In this document: positions 1 through 8,164 of the stretch, one piece after another
Position numbering within the stretch: the stretch's first letter is position 1
Layout of the letters: the number at the start of each line of letters is the position of its first letter
From: Melaminivora suipulveris
GTDB lineage: Bacteria; Pseudomonadota; Gammaproteobacteria; Burkholderiales; Burkholderiaceae_C
Direction of reading: 5' to 3'
Length of the DNA: 64,000 bases
Assembly: GCF_003008575.1 (NCBI RefSeq)
Contig: NZ_CP027667.1
Location: 1,058,501 to 1,122,500 of the forward strand
Translations under genes and position numbers: made by a program
The notes under the pieces: model-generated
Databases searched by the model: none
What the model saw: the letters and a program-made list of their open reading frames with translations, nothing else
What the model was told of the DNA's origin: nothing

Positions 1-2040
1 TTGCGCCTGCAAGGCTTCACGGTGGTCGAGTCCGGCGGCCTGTACAAGGTCGTGCCCGAGGCCGATGCCAAGCTGCAGACCGGCACGGTGGCGGTCACTC
101 AGGGCGCTTCGGGCCGGGCGCCTTCCGGCGGGCAGATCGTCACGCAGATCTTCAAGCTGAACTTCGAGAACGCGAACAACCTGGTGCCGGTGCTGCGCCC
201 GCTCATCAGCCCGAACAACACCATCAACGTCAACCCCGGCAACAACTCACTGGTCATCACCGACTACGCCGACAACCTGCAGCGCCTGGCGCGCATCATC
301 GCCGCCATGGACGTGTCCAACGCCAGCGACGTCGAGGTCATCCCGCTACAGCACGCCGTGGCGGCCGACCTGGCGCCGCTGGTGGCGCGGCTGATCGAGG
401 GCGGCGGCACGGGCGCGGGCGGCCCGGCGGTGGCGCAGGGCCAGAGCGACACCTCCTTCAAGACCACGCTTTTGGCCGAGCCGCGCAGCAACGCGCTGAT
501 CGTGCGCGCGGCCAATCCGGCGCGCGTGGCGCTGGTGCGCTCTCTCGTGGCCAAGCTGGACCAGCCAGCCGCCACGGGCGCTGGCGCGGCCAGTGGCAAC
601 ATCCATGTGGTCTACCTGAAGAACGCCGATGCCGTGAAGCTGGCGACCACGCTGCGCGCGGCGCTGGGCGGCGCTGCCGGCAGCGGGGCTGGGGCGGATG
701 CGGGCACGCCATCGACCTCGGCGCGCGGTGGCGGGCTGTCCGGCGGCGCGGGCGGCCTGACCAGCGGCGGGCTGGGCCAGCCAGCGGGCGGCGCGGGCAT
801 GGGCACGGCGGGCGGCCTGGGCGCCAGCGCGCCGTCGCTGTCCGGCGGCGCGGGCGGCAGCGGCAGCCAGCCGTCGACGGGCGGCATCATCCAGGCCGAT
901 CCGAGCACCAACTCGCTGATCATCAGCGCGCCGCCGCCGCTGTTCCGGCAGATCCGCGCCGTCATCGACAAGCTCGACGGCCGGCGCGCGCAGGTGCTGG
1001 TGGAGAGCCTGATCGTCGAGGTGCGCGCCAGCAAGGTCGCGGAGTTCGGCATCCAGTGGCAGGGCGTACTGGGCCACATGGGCGGCACTCTGGGCGTTTT
1101 GGGCACCAACTCGGGCATCTCCGGCACCAACATCCTGAACCTGGCGCTGGCCGCGGCGGGCGCGGCCAACGGCAACCTGACGGGCCTGGGCGCGGCCGGC
1201 GCCAAGCCGGCGCCGGGCATGAACATCGCCATCGCCCCGCGCATCGACGGCAAGTACTACCTGGGCGCGCTGGCCAATTTCCTGGACAACACCGGCGACG
1301 CCAACGTGCTGTCCACGCCCAATCTGATGACACTGGACAACGAGGAGGCGCAGATCGTCATCGGCGACAACGTGCCCTTCCCCACCGGCTCCTACGCCAA
1401 CACCGGCGGCATGGGCGGGGCCGTCAACCCCTTCACCACGGTGGAGCGCAAGGACGTCGGCCTGATGCTGCGCGTGCGCCCGACCATCAACGAAAACGGC
1501 ACCGTCAAGCTGTCGCTGTACCAGGAGGTCTCCAAGGTCGCCGCCAACACGCTGAACAACGTCAACGGGCCGACGACCAGCAAGCGCTCCATCGAATCCA
1601 CGGTGCTGGTCGAGGACGGCAGCGTGATCGTGCTGGGCGGCCTGCTGGAGGACAGCTACGGCCTGGCGCAGGACAAGGTACCGCTGGCCGGCGACCTGCC
1701 GCTGCTGGGCGGCTTGTTCAGGAGCGAAAAGCGCACGCGCGAGAAAACCAACCTGATGGTCTTCCTGCGCCCTGTCGTCATCCGCGACAGCGTCACCAGC
1801 GACGCGCTGATGGTCGACCGCTACGAGGCCATTCGCGCGCTGCAGGAGGTGAGCCAGCCGGCGCCGAGCCAGATGCTGCGCAGCGTGTCCGAGGCGCCCG
1901 TGCTGCCGGCGCTGCCGCCCACCGCGCCTGCGGTCAGGGCCACCGCGCCCGCGCCGCTGGCTCCGGTGCGGCCGACGCTGCGCCCGGCCCCGCCGGTGCA
2001 GCCGGTGGAAGTGCCTGACCCGGCCTACATGCCGCAGTAA
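1..2040 (+). CDS. gspD: Type II secretion system secretin GspD (5' end outside window)
   Basis: Outer-membrane secretin through which folded exoproteins leave the periplasm. The reading frame is open from base 1, so the signal peptide and N0 domain are missing; 679 residues are visible. N-domain repeats occupy about residues 40-330, interrupted by a long Gly/Ser/Ala-rich low-complexity stretch at about 225-300, which is common in the N3 domain of this family. The secretin core follows: KYYLGAL at 418, a VLSTPNL motif soon after, and the conserved VPLAGDLPLLGGLF at 560-573. The tail is Pro/Ala-rich. gspE starts 10 bp downstream, so the two are probably co-transcribed. PilQ or a type III secretin is less likely given the GspE/GspF neighbours. 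Confidence 0.93.
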   Translation: MRLQGFTVVESGGLYKVVPEADAKLQTGTVAVTQGASGRAPSGGQIVTQIFKLNFENANNLVPVLRPLISPNNTINVNPGNNSLVITDYADNLQRLARIIAAMDVSNASDVEVIPLQHAVAADLAPLVARLIEGGGTGAGGPAVAQGQSDTSFKTTLLAEPRSNALIVRAANPARVALVRSLVAKLDQPAATGAGAASGNIHVVYLKNADAVKLATTLRAALGGAAGSGAGADAGTPSTSARGGGLSGGAGGLTSGGLGQPAGGAGMGTAGGLGASAPSLSGGAGGSGSQPSTGGIIQADPSTNSLIISAPPPLFRQIRAVIDKLDGRRAQVLVESLIVEVRASKVAEFGIQWQGVLGHMGGTLGVLGTNSGISGTNILNLALAAAGAANGNLTGLGAAGAKPAPGMNIAIAPRIDGKYYLGALANFLDNTGDANVLSTPNLMTLDNEEAQIVIGDNVPFPTGSYANTGGMGGAVNPFTTVERKDVGLMLRVRPTINENGTVKLSLYQEVSKVAANTLNNVNGPTTSKRSIESTVLVEDGSVIVLGGLLEDSYGLAQDKVPLAGDLPLLGGLFRSEKRTREKTNLMVFLRPVVIRDSVTSDALMVDRYEAIRALQEVSQPAPSQMLRSVSEAPVLPALPPTAPAVRATAPAPLAPVRPTLRPAPPVQPVEVPDPAYMPQ

Positions 2041-2050
2041 GAGCCGGTTC

Positions 2051-3439
2051 ATGCGCCACCCCCTGCCCTACGCCTTTGCGCGCACCCACCAGCTGCTGCT
2101 GGAGGACGACGGCCAGCAGCGTGTGCTGTGGCATGGCCCCAGGCCGTCCATGCCGGCCGTCTCCGAAGTGCTGAGAAAACATGGCGATCTGGAGCTGATC
2201 GCGCTGGACGCGCCGCAGCTGGCGCAGCGCATCAGCCAGGCGTATTCGCACAGCGAATCCAGCGCCGCCATGGTGGTCAGCGAGGTCGAGGAAGGCGCCG
2301 ACCTGTCGCGCATGATGCAGGAGCTGCCGGCGGTGGAGGACCTGCTGGAATCCGCCGGCGACGCGCCCATCATCCGCATGCTCAACGCGCTCTTGACCCA
2401 GGCCGCGCGCGACGGTGCCAGCGACATCCACATCGAGCCCTACGAGCGGCATTCGAGCGTGCGCTTTCGCGTCGACGGCAGCTTGCGGGAGGTGGTGCAG
2501 CCCAACCGCGCGCTGCACGCCGCGCTGATCTCGCGCCTCAAAATCATGGCCGACCTGGATATCTCGGAAAAGCGCCTGCCGCAGGACGGGCGCATCAGCC
2601 TGCGTCTGGGCACGCGCGCCATCGATGTGCGCGTCTCGACACTGCCCAGCGCGCACGGCGAGCGCGCCGTGCTGCGCCTTTTGGACAAGAGCGAATCGCG
2701 CCTGAACCTGGAGGCCGTGGGCATGCAGGGCCAGGTGCTTTCGCGCATGGAGCACCTGATCAGTCAGCCGCACGGCATCGTGCTGGTCACCGGCCCCACG
2801 GGCTCGGGCAAGACGACCACGCTGTATGCCGCGCTGTCGCGCCTCGATGCTGCGCGCAGCAACATCATGACGGTGGAAGACCCCATCGAATACGAGCTGG
2901 CGGGCGTGGGGCAGACGCAGGTCAACCCGAAGATCGAGCTGACCTTTGCCAAGGCGCTGCGGGCCATCCTGCGCCAGGACCCGGACGTCATCATGATCGG
3001 CGAGATCCGCGACTTCGAGACCGCGCAGATCGCCATCCAGGCATCGCTGACCGGCCACCTGGTGCTGGCCACGCTGCACACCAACGACGCGGCCAGCGCC
3101 GTGACGCGGCTGGTGGACATGGGCGTGGAGCCGTTTTTGCTGTCGTCGTCGCTGCTGGGCGTGCTGGCGCAGCGGCTGGTGCGCAAGTACTGCAGCCATT
3201 GCCACGGCGGCGGCTGCGAGCACTGCGGCGCCACCGGCTACGCCGGGCGCACGGGGGTGTTCGAGCTGCTCATGGTGGATGACGCCATCCGCGCGCACAT
3301 CCATGGCGGCGCCGGCGAGGGCGAGATCCGCAAGCAGGCGCTGGGCGCCGGCATGACGCTCATGAGGGACGACGGCCAGCGGCTGGTGGCGGCAGGCGTC
3401 ACCAGCCCGCAGGAAGTGCTGCGCGTGACGCGCGACTGA
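2051..3439 (+). CDS. gspE: Type II secretion system ATPase GspE
   Basis: Cytoplasmic hexameric ATPase that powers pseudopilus assembly. 462 residues. Walker A GPTGSGKT at 248-255, an Asp-box EDPIEYE soon after, Walker B DVIMIGE at 312-318 and a His-box (TLHTNDA) are all present. Near the C-terminus is the zinc-binding tetracysteine (C381, C384, C389, C392), but the loop between the two CxxC pairs is only four residues, shorter than the roughly 29 residues of the best-known GspE proteins. The N-terminal N1E domain that docks on GspL is short. The ATG lies 10 bp after gspD. A dispersed repeat and then an unrelated oxidoreductase gene separate it from gspF. Confidence 0.95.
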   Translation: MRHPLPYAFARTHQLLLEDDGQQRVLWHGPRPSMPAVSEVLRKHGDLELIALDAPQLAQRISQAYSHSESSAAMVVSEVEEGADLSRMMQELPAVEDLLESAGDAPIIRMLNALLTQAARDGASDIHIEPYERHSSVRFRVDGSLREVVQPNRALHAALISRLKIMADLDISEKRLPQDGRISLRLGTRAIDVRVSTLPSAHGERAVLRLLDKSESRLNLEAVGMQGQVLSRMEHLISQPHGIVLVTGPTGSGKTTTLYAALSRLDAARSNIMTVEDPIEYELAGVGQTQVNPKIELTFAKALRAILRQDPDVIMIGEIRDFETAQIAIQASLTGHLVLATLHTNDAASAVTRLVDMGVEPFLLSSSLLGVLAQRLVRKYCSHCHGGGCEHCGATGYAGRTGVFELLMVDDAIRAHIHGGAGEGEIRKQALGAGMTLMRDDGQRLVAAGVTSPQEVLRVTRD

Positions 3440-3506
3440 CGGTTTTCAAGCCAAATATGCCTTGAGCCGGCGTGGATCAAGCATCGTCAGCTATCTTTTT
3501 TATAGT
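3440..3506 (+). repeat. Dispersed intergenic repeat, copy A
   Basis: One of nine related copies in this window. The core is a CAGTCGGCGTGGATCAAGCG-like block followed by a short AT-rich inverted repeat AGCTAT...ATAG. This copy begins directly at the gspE stop codon and carries the inverted pair CTATC/TATAG at its end. Placement just after a stop codon suggests an mRNA 3'-end or terminator role. No coding function is assigned to it here, except that a tiny minus-strand frame ends inside it. Confidence 0.75.
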
Positions 3507-3590
3507 GCCATGCGCCCGCCCGCGCTGCAGCAGCGGCACCTGGCGCGAGCCGTCGTCCTGCGAGCGAAACAGCCTGCTGAAAAACCCCAT
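3477..3590 (-). CDS. Possible 37-residue small protein (MGFFSRLF...)
   Basis: A minus-strand frame starting at the ATG ending at 3590 encodes [17 protein letters not shown] and then a basic tail. The N-terminus looks like a short amphipathic or membrane-binding peptide. The last ten codons, including the stop, come from dispersed repeat copy A, so the end was probably recruited from the repeat. No strong ribosome-binding site is visible: a GGAG lies about 14 nt upstream. It may be chance or a gene remnant. The rest of the gspE/LLM gap (3591-3720) shows nothing recognisable. Confidence 0.25.
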   Translation of the reverse strand: MGFFSRLFRSQDDGSRQVPLLQRGRAHGTIKKIADDA

Positions 3591-3720
3591 GCCGCGCCGT
3601 GGCGCTCCGGCATGAACCCGCCACGATTGGACACGTTCAGTAACGCCTTGCCATGCCCATTGTCAACAAGGCATACCCGCAGCCGCGCGCCGATGCGCGC
3701 GATACACCCACAATGGCCCC

Positions 3721-4719
3721 ATGACGACGAACAAGCTCCCCCTGCTGTCCTTCCTGGATCTGGTCGCCGTGCGCGAGGGCGGCAGCGCCGCCGAGGCGCT
3801 GGCGCTGGCCGTGCGCACCGCGCGCCATGCCGAGGCCCTGGGCTTCAAGCGCTACTGGGTCGCCGAGCATCACAACATGCCGGGCATCGCCAGCTCGGCC
3901 ACGGCCGTGCTGGTGGGCCATCTGGCAGGCAGCACGCGGACCATCCGCGTGGGCTCGGGCGGCATCATGCTGCCCAACCATGCACCATTGGTCGTGGCCG
4001 AGGCCTTCGGCACCCTGGCCACGCTCTACCCCGGCCGCATCGACCTGGGACTGGGGCGCGCGCCCGGCACCGATGGCGCCACCATGCGCGCGCTGCGCCG
4101 CGACCGTGTCGAGCGCGAGGAGGACTTCCCGCGCGACGTGCTGGAGCTGCAGCGCCTGCTGGCGCCGGCGCAACCGGGGCAGAAGCTGATCGCCGTGCCG
4201 GGCGCCGGCACCGAAGTGCCCCTCTGGCTGCTCGGCTCCAGTCTGTTTTCCGCACAGCTGGCGGCGCACCTGGGCCTGCCATACGCATTCGCCTCGCACT
4301 TCGCGCCGCGCATGCTGCACGCGGCAATCGATCTGTACCGGCGCACCTTCCAGCCGTCGGCGGTGCTGGCCAAGCCCTACGTGATGGTCGGCGTGCCGGT
4401 GATTGCCGCGCCGACCGACGAGGAGGCGCAGTTCCTGGCCAGTAGTACTTACCAACGCGTGCTGGGCATCCTGACGGGGCAGCGCGGCCTGCTGGCGCCG
4501 CCCGTGCAGGGCTACCTGGAAGGCCTGGGCTACCAGGAGCGGCAGGCGATTGCCGACTTCCTGGCCGTGGGTGTCGTGGGCGGGCCGGATACGGTGCGCG
4601 CGGGCCTGCGCGCGCTGGCCAGCAGCACGCAGGCCGACGAGTTCATCCTGGTGTCCGACGTGTACGACGCCGAGCTGCGCCTGCGCTCGCTGACCCTGAC
4701 GCGCGACGCCCACGCCTAG
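3721..4719 (+). CDS. Luciferase-like (LLM class) flavin-dependent oxidoreductase
   Basis: 332 residues, the usual size for single-component members of the bacterial luciferase-like superfamily, which use reduced FMN to oxidise small organic substrates. Visible hallmarks are the early AEHHNMPG motif (E49, H50, H51), [11 protein letters not shown], and [15 protein letters not shown], which match the phosphate and flavin-binding segments of the family. The substrate cannot be read from sequence. It lies between gspE and gspF in the same orientation, flanked upstream by a dispersed repeat and downstream by a perfect 15-bp inverted repeat that overlaps its stop codon. It looks like an insertion into the secretion operon. 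Confidence 0.88.
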   Translation: MTTNKLPLLSFLDLVAVREGGSAAEALALAVRTARHAEALGFKRYWVAEHHNMPGIASSATAVLVGHLAGSTRTIRVGSGGIMLPNHAPLVVAEAFGTLATLYPGRIDLGLGRAPGTDGATMRALRRDRVEREEDFPRDVLELQRLLAPAQPGQKLIAVPGAGTEVPLWLLGSSLFSAQLAAHLGLPYAFASHFAPRMLHAAIDLYRRTFQPSAVLAKPYVMVGVPVIAAPTDEEAQFLASSTYQRVLGILTGQRGLLAPPVQGYLEGLGYQERQAIADFLAVGVVGGPDTVRAGLRALASSTQADEFILVSDVYDAELRLRSLTLTRDAHA

Positions 4720-4786
4720 GAGCGTGTTTACGACCTCCACGCGGGTGTGCAGTCGCGACCTCGGGCGGAGATCGTAAACACGCTCC
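4719..4786. repeat. Perfect 15-bp inverted repeat element (possible small hairpin or MITE-like element)
   Basis: GGAGCGTGTTTACGA at 4719-4733 is exactly reversed by TCGTAAACACGCTCC at 4772-4786, with 38 nt between. The first arm overlaps the final base of the TAG stop of the oxidoreductase gene. The interior holds further partial symmetry (CGACCTC / CGACCTC direct copies and GGAG). It could act as a large terminator-like hairpin or be a short non-autonomous mobile element. No T-tract follows, which argues against a simple rho-independent terminator. Confidence 0.7.
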
Positions 4787-4841
4787 GGGCGCTACCATGG
4801 CGCTTACTGCTCCCCGCTGACCCGCTACTGCCCAGCACCCC

Positions 4842-6071
4842 ATGCCCGCCTTTTCCTTTGAAGCCCTGGACGCCGAAGGCCGCGTGCGCCGCGGCACGGT
4901 GGATGCCGACAGCCCGCGCGCCGCGCGCGGCCTGCTGCGCGCGCAGGCCCTGGTGCCGCTGGACGTGCAGGTGCTGGGGCTGGAGTCGTCCCTGGATGCG
5001 CCGCAGGGCTGGCTGCAGCGCGCCCTCACCCGTCCGGTGTTCAACGCCACCGGCCTGGCGGTGTGGACGCGCCAGCTCGCCGGCCTGGTCGGCTCGGGCC
5101 TGCCGCTGGAGCGGGCGCTCACGGCTCTGGCCGAAGAGGCCGACAGCCAGCCGCAGCGCCACCTGGTCGCTGCCCTGCGCGCCGAAGTCAATGCCGGCGC
5201 GCCCTTTGCCCGCGCGCTGGCGCTGCACCCGCGCGAGTTCTCGCCCATCTACTGCGCGGTGATCGGCGCGGGCGAATCCAGCGGCGCCCTGGGCGAGGTG
5301 CTGGAGAGCCTGGCCGACGACCTGGAGGCGCGCCAGCAGCTGCGCGCCAAGCTGGTCGGCGCGGCGCTGTACCCGGCCATCGTGACCTTGGTCGCCATCA
5401 TCATCGTGCTGTTCCTGGTCGGCTACGTGGTGCCGCAGGTGGCCGGGGTGTTTGCCGGCAGCAAGCGCGCCCTGCCGTTTCTCACCGTGGCCATGCTGGC
5501 CATCAGCGACTTCGTGCGCAGCTATGGCTGGGCGCTGCTGGGCGCTCTCATTGTGATAGCTACAGGCGTACGTTTGGCGCTGGCCCGGCCGGCTTTTCGC
5601 GTGAAATTCGACGGCTGGTGGCTGAAATTGCCGCTGCTGGGCCGGCTGGCACGCGGCTACAACGCGGCGCGCTTTGCCTCGACGCTGGCCATGCTGGCCG
5701 GCGCCGGCGTGCCCATCCTGCGCGCGCTGCAGGCCGCCGCCGAGACCCTGAACAACCGCGCACTGCGCGCCGACGCGCTGGCCGCCCTGGCGCTGGTGCG
5801 CGAGGGCGCGCCGCTGGCCTCGGCCCTGGCGCAGGAAAAGCGCTTTCCGCCGCTGCTGGCGATGTTCGCGCGCCTGGGCGAGCAGACCGGCCGCCTGCCG
5901 CAGATGCTCGGCCGCGCCGCCACGCAGTTGGGAGGCGAGGTGCAGCGACGCGCGCTGCAGCTGGCCACCATCCTGGAGCCACTGCTGATCGTCGCCATGG
6001 GCCTGGTGGTCATGCTGATCGTCTTGGCCGTCCTCATGCCCATCATCCAGCTCAACCAGTTCGTCAAGTGA
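4842..6071 (+). CDS. gspF: Type II secretion system inner-membrane platform protein GspF
   Basis: 409 residues, normal for GspF/PilC. It begins MPAFSFEALDAEGRVRRG, the typical opening, and has two cytoplasmic GspF domains (about 60-185 and 265-385). Membrane segments lie near 168-205, 226-247 and 374-405. It anchors the assembly platform and works with GspE in pseudopilus extension. The ATG at 4842 fits the family N-terminus. It is separated from gspE by the LLM oxidoreductase. The second membrane segment contains an AT-richer stretch resembling an intragenic repeat. Confidence 0.93.
   Translation: MPAFSFEALDAEGRVRRGTVDADSPRAARGLLRAQALVPLDVQVLGLESSLDAPQGWLQRALTRPVFNATGLAVWTRQLAGLVGSGLPLERALTALAEEADSQPQRHLVAALRAEVNAGAPFARALALHPREFSPIYCAVIGAGESSGALGEVLESLADDLEARQQLRAKLVGAALYPAIVTLVAIIIVLFLVGYVVPQVAGVFAGSKRALPFLTVAMLAISDFVRSYGWALLGALIVIATGVRLALARPAFRVKFDGWWLKLPLLGRLARGYNAARFASTLAMLAGAGVPILRALQAAAETLNNRALRADALAALALVREGAPLASALAQEKRFPPLLAMFARLGEQTGRLPQMLGRAATQLGGEVQRRALQLATILEPLLIVAMGLVVMLIVLAVLMPIIQLNQFVK
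5541..5585 (+). repeat. Possible in-frame repeat remnant inside gspF
   Basis: ATTGTGATAGCTACAGGCGT is visibly AT-richer than the surrounding gene and resembles short GATAGCT-containing elements that I associate with Comamonadaceae genes. It is read in frame as part of a membrane helix (ALIVIATGVRLALA), so it does not break the gene. The assignment rests on pattern resemblance only. Confidence 0.35.
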
Positions 6072-6084
6072 CGCGGGGCAGTCT

Positions 6085-6999
6085 ATGAGCGTGACCCTGG
6101 ACGACAAACTGGTCGTCGCCATCTCCTCGCGCGCGCTGTTCGATTTCGAGGAGGAAAACCGCCTGTTCGAGGCCGGCGACGAGGCCGCGTACATGCGCCG
6201 GCAGCTGGAGCTGGTGCATCAGCCGGCACGCCCTGGCATTGCGCATGCGCTGGTGCGCAAGCTGCTGGCGTTCAACACGCCCGAGGCGCAGCGCGTGGAG
6301 GTGGTCATGCTCTCGCGCAACGATCCGGCCAGCGGCATGCGCGTCTTTGCCTCGGCGCAGGCCGCCGGCATGCGCATCGAGCGCGGCGTGTTCACGCGCG
6401 GGCGCAACCCGTTTTCGTACCTGCGGCCGCTGGGCGCGCACCTGTTTCTGTCGGCCAACGAGGCCGATGTGCGCGAGGCCCTGTCCATCGGTTTTCCCGC
6501 CGCGCGGGTGATGGTCGACGCCACGCCGGCCGGCGACCGCTACCCTGGCGAGGTGCGCATCGCCTTCGACGGCGATGCGGTGCTGTTTTCCGACGAGGCC
6601 GAGCGCGTGTACCAGCAGGGCGGCCTGCCGGCGTTCCTGCAGCACGAGGTCTCGCACGCCGCGCGGCCGCTGGCCGAGGGGCCCTTCAAGCCGCTCTTGG
6701 CCGCGCTGCACCGCCTGCAGCAGCAGGCCGACGCCTCGCAGATGCGCATCCGCACGGCCCTGGTCACGGCGCGCAGCGCGCCGGCGCACGAGCGCGCCGT
6801 GCGCACGCTGCTGGACTGGGGCATCACGGTGGACGAGGCGATGTTCCTGGGCGGGCTGGCCAAGGGGCCCTTCCTGCGCGAGTTCGAGCCGGATTTCTTC
6901 TTCGACGACCAGACGGGCCATGTGCAGTCGGCCGCGCAGCATGTGCCGGCGGGGCATGTCAGCGCGGGCGTCGCCAACCTGCCTGCAATGGGCGGCTGA
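6085..6999 (+). CDS. 5'-nucleotidase family protein
   Basis: 304 residues matching the PF06189 5'-nucleotidase family, cytosolic enzymes that hydrolyse nucleoside monophosphates. Family signatures visible are LVVAISSRALFDFEEE near the N-terminus, VVMLSRNDPASGMRVF, a GRNPFSYL segment, a DGDAVLFSDEAERVY motif with the Asp cluster, and TVDEAMFLGGLAKGPFL near the C-terminus. The ATG at 6085 lies 13 bp after the gspF stop, so it may be transcribed with gspF, though a metabolic link to secretion is not apparent. A dispersed repeat follows the stop codon. Confidence 0.85.
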   Translation: MSVTLDDKLVVAISSRALFDFEEENRLFEAGDEAAYMRRQLELVHQPARPGIAHALVRKLLAFNTPEAQRVEVVMLSRNDPASGMRVFASAQAAGMRIERGVFTRGRNPFSYLRPLGAHLFLSANEADVREALSIGFPAARVMVDATPAGDRYPGEVRIAFDGDAVLFSDEAERVYQQGGLPAFLQHEVSHAARPLAEGPFKPLLAALHRLQQQADASQMRIRTALVTARSAPAHERAVRTLLDWGITVDEAMFLGGLAKGPFLREFEPDFFFDDQTGHVQSAAQHVPAGHVSAGVANLPAMGG

Positions 7000-7000
7000 C

Positions 7001-7071
7001 GAGAGTTTTCAGCGAAAAACACCCTCAGTCGGCGTAGATCAACGGTCTGCAGCTATCAAATATGCAGCTAT
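7001..7071 (+). repeat. Dispersed intergenic repeat, copy B
   Basis: CAGTCGGCGTAGATCAACGG followed by AGCTATCAAATATGCAGCTAT. It sits between the nucleotidase stop codon and the convergent stop of the next gene, a place where a bidirectional 3'-end structure would be useful. Confidence 0.75.
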
Positions 7072-7077
7072 GAGGCG

Positions 7078-7524
7078 TCAAAGCCCGCCGGTGCGCTTGA
7101 CCTTGGGGTCGGCATAGGTCAGCGGCTCGTCGTTCTTGACCTGCTGCGCCAGGCGCTCGGACAGCGTGGTCTTGTTGACCTCCAGCGCGACTTCCACCGC
7201 GCTGCCGCTGGCGCGCCACATGGACTGGATGAAGTCCAGCAGCTGCTGGTACAGCGGCGGCTCGCGCGGCTTTTCCTCGGGCTGCTCGGGCGCATCCTTG
7301 CGCGCCTCGGTCAGCGTCCAGTCGCGATCGGCCTTGTCCGGGTCGCTGGCGCGCGTGGGTTCGCGCAACGTCGCGCCCTCGCCCAGGCGGTCGGTGGACT
7401 CGACGGCGTTGGCGGCCTGCACCGGGCGCACCGGCACGGCCCCGCCCGCGCCGGTGGAATACAGATCCCCCGCCGGGGCCGGACGCCATGGCGAGGTCGG
7501 TCGGTCAACAGGTGGCAGTTGCAT
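7078..7524 (-). CDS. Hypothetical protein, 148 residues
   Basis: Starts MQLPPVDRPTSPWRP at the ATG ending at 7524, chosen because a good GGAGGG ribosome-binding site lies 8 nt upstream; a longer frame to 7641 exists but is arginine-rich and unlike a real N-terminus. The first half is Pro-rich and probably disordered. The second half (about 85-140) is more ordered, with an amphipathic LYQQLLDFIQSMWRASGSAV segment. No signal peptide or membrane helix is seen. I do not recognise a family. It is convergent with the nucleotidase gene and downstream of the cyanophycin ABC/DUF1854 pair, but a terminator-like hairpin separates them. Confidence 0.65.
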   Translation of the reverse strand: MQLPPVDRPTSPWRPAPAGDLYSTGAGGAVPVRPVQAANAVESTDRLGEGATLREPTRASDPDKADRDWTLTEARKDAPEQPEEKPREPPLYQQLLDFIQSMWRASGSAVEVALEVNKTTLSERLAQQVKNDEPLTYADPKVKRTGGL

Positions 7525-7635
7525 GGCCTGAGCCCTCCAGATGCGGGAATGCAAACGCGCCAGCCGTAGCCAGCGCCTCGTCGTCCCTGTATTTCGGCAA
7601 AAAGGAGGGTGAATTGAGGCCTTTTTGACCGATGG

Positions 7636-7660
7636 GGCCAAAACCAGGGTTTTCCCTGGT
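7636..7660 (-). terminator. Rho-independent terminator after the DUF1854 gene
   Basis: On the minus strand, ACCAGGG-AAAA-CCCTGGT forms a 7-bp stem with a tetraloop (7643-7660) followed by TTTTGG. It lies 7 bp past the DUF1854 stop codon and would end the ABC-DUF1854 transcript. Confidence 0.7.
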
Positions 7661-7666
7661 CCTTGC

Positions 7667-8164
7667 TTACAAAAAACGCTCCAGCAGCTTGAGCGACGCC
7701 CGGTCCAGCGCCGCCGTGTCGGGCACGCGGAACTGCACGCCGCCGCTGGCGGTGATGAGCAGATGCGTGCGCCCGGCCAGGCGGCGGATGTCCTCCTCGC
7801 CCTTGAGCACCAGCGACGCCGCGCCCCGGTCGGTCTCGACCTGCCAGGTGCTGGGCGTGGAAAAGCTCGACACGCTGCACAGCCGGGTGATGACGGGGAT
7901 GAACTCGCGCGCCGTCAGCTCCTCCTCGATCAGCGTGCGCACCGCCGCGGGAATGGCGTCCAGGCGCGGGATCCAGGCGATCTCGTGCCCGTCGCTGGCG
8001 ACCAGCGACACGCTCTCGCCGGGCGCGGCGATGGGAAAGGCGCGCACCGGCGTGATGCCCTCGTGCAGCGCACCGCCGGGCAGGCGCAGCACCAGGCGGC
8101 CGTGCGGGTTGCGCTCCAGGGCGATGTCGTTGTCTGCGGATGCGATGTCGGCCATGGCGCTCAT
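7667..8164 (-). CDS. DUF1854 protein associated with cyanophycin loci
   Basis: 165 residues. Starts MSAMADIASADNDIALERN; the ATG overlaps the TGA of the ABC gene (ATGA), indicating translational coupling. Matches the DUF1854 family, which I know mainly from betaproteobacterial cyanophycin gene neighbourhoods. Visible family traits are ERNPHGRLVLRLPGG, an APGESVSLVASDGHEIAWI stretch, EEELTAREFIPVI and a C-terminal VQFRVPDT segment. No catalytic motif, membrane helix or signal peptide is apparent; small soluble protein of unknown function. The constant pairing with the exporter-type ABC protein suggests it acts on or with that protein. Confidence 0.8.
   Translation of the reverse strand: MSAMADIASADNDIALERNPHGRLVLRLPGGALHEGITPVRAFPIAAPGESVSLVASDGHEIAWIPRLDAIPAAVRTLIEEELTAREFIPVITRLCSVSSFSTPSTWQVETDRGAASLVLKGEEDIRRLAGRTHLLITASGGVQFRVPDTAALDRASLKLLERFL

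Noticed and set aside
346..2052. Long antisense frame opposite gspD
   Set aside because: His/Arg/Gln-rich composition typical of the complement of high-GC coding sequence; no homology features.
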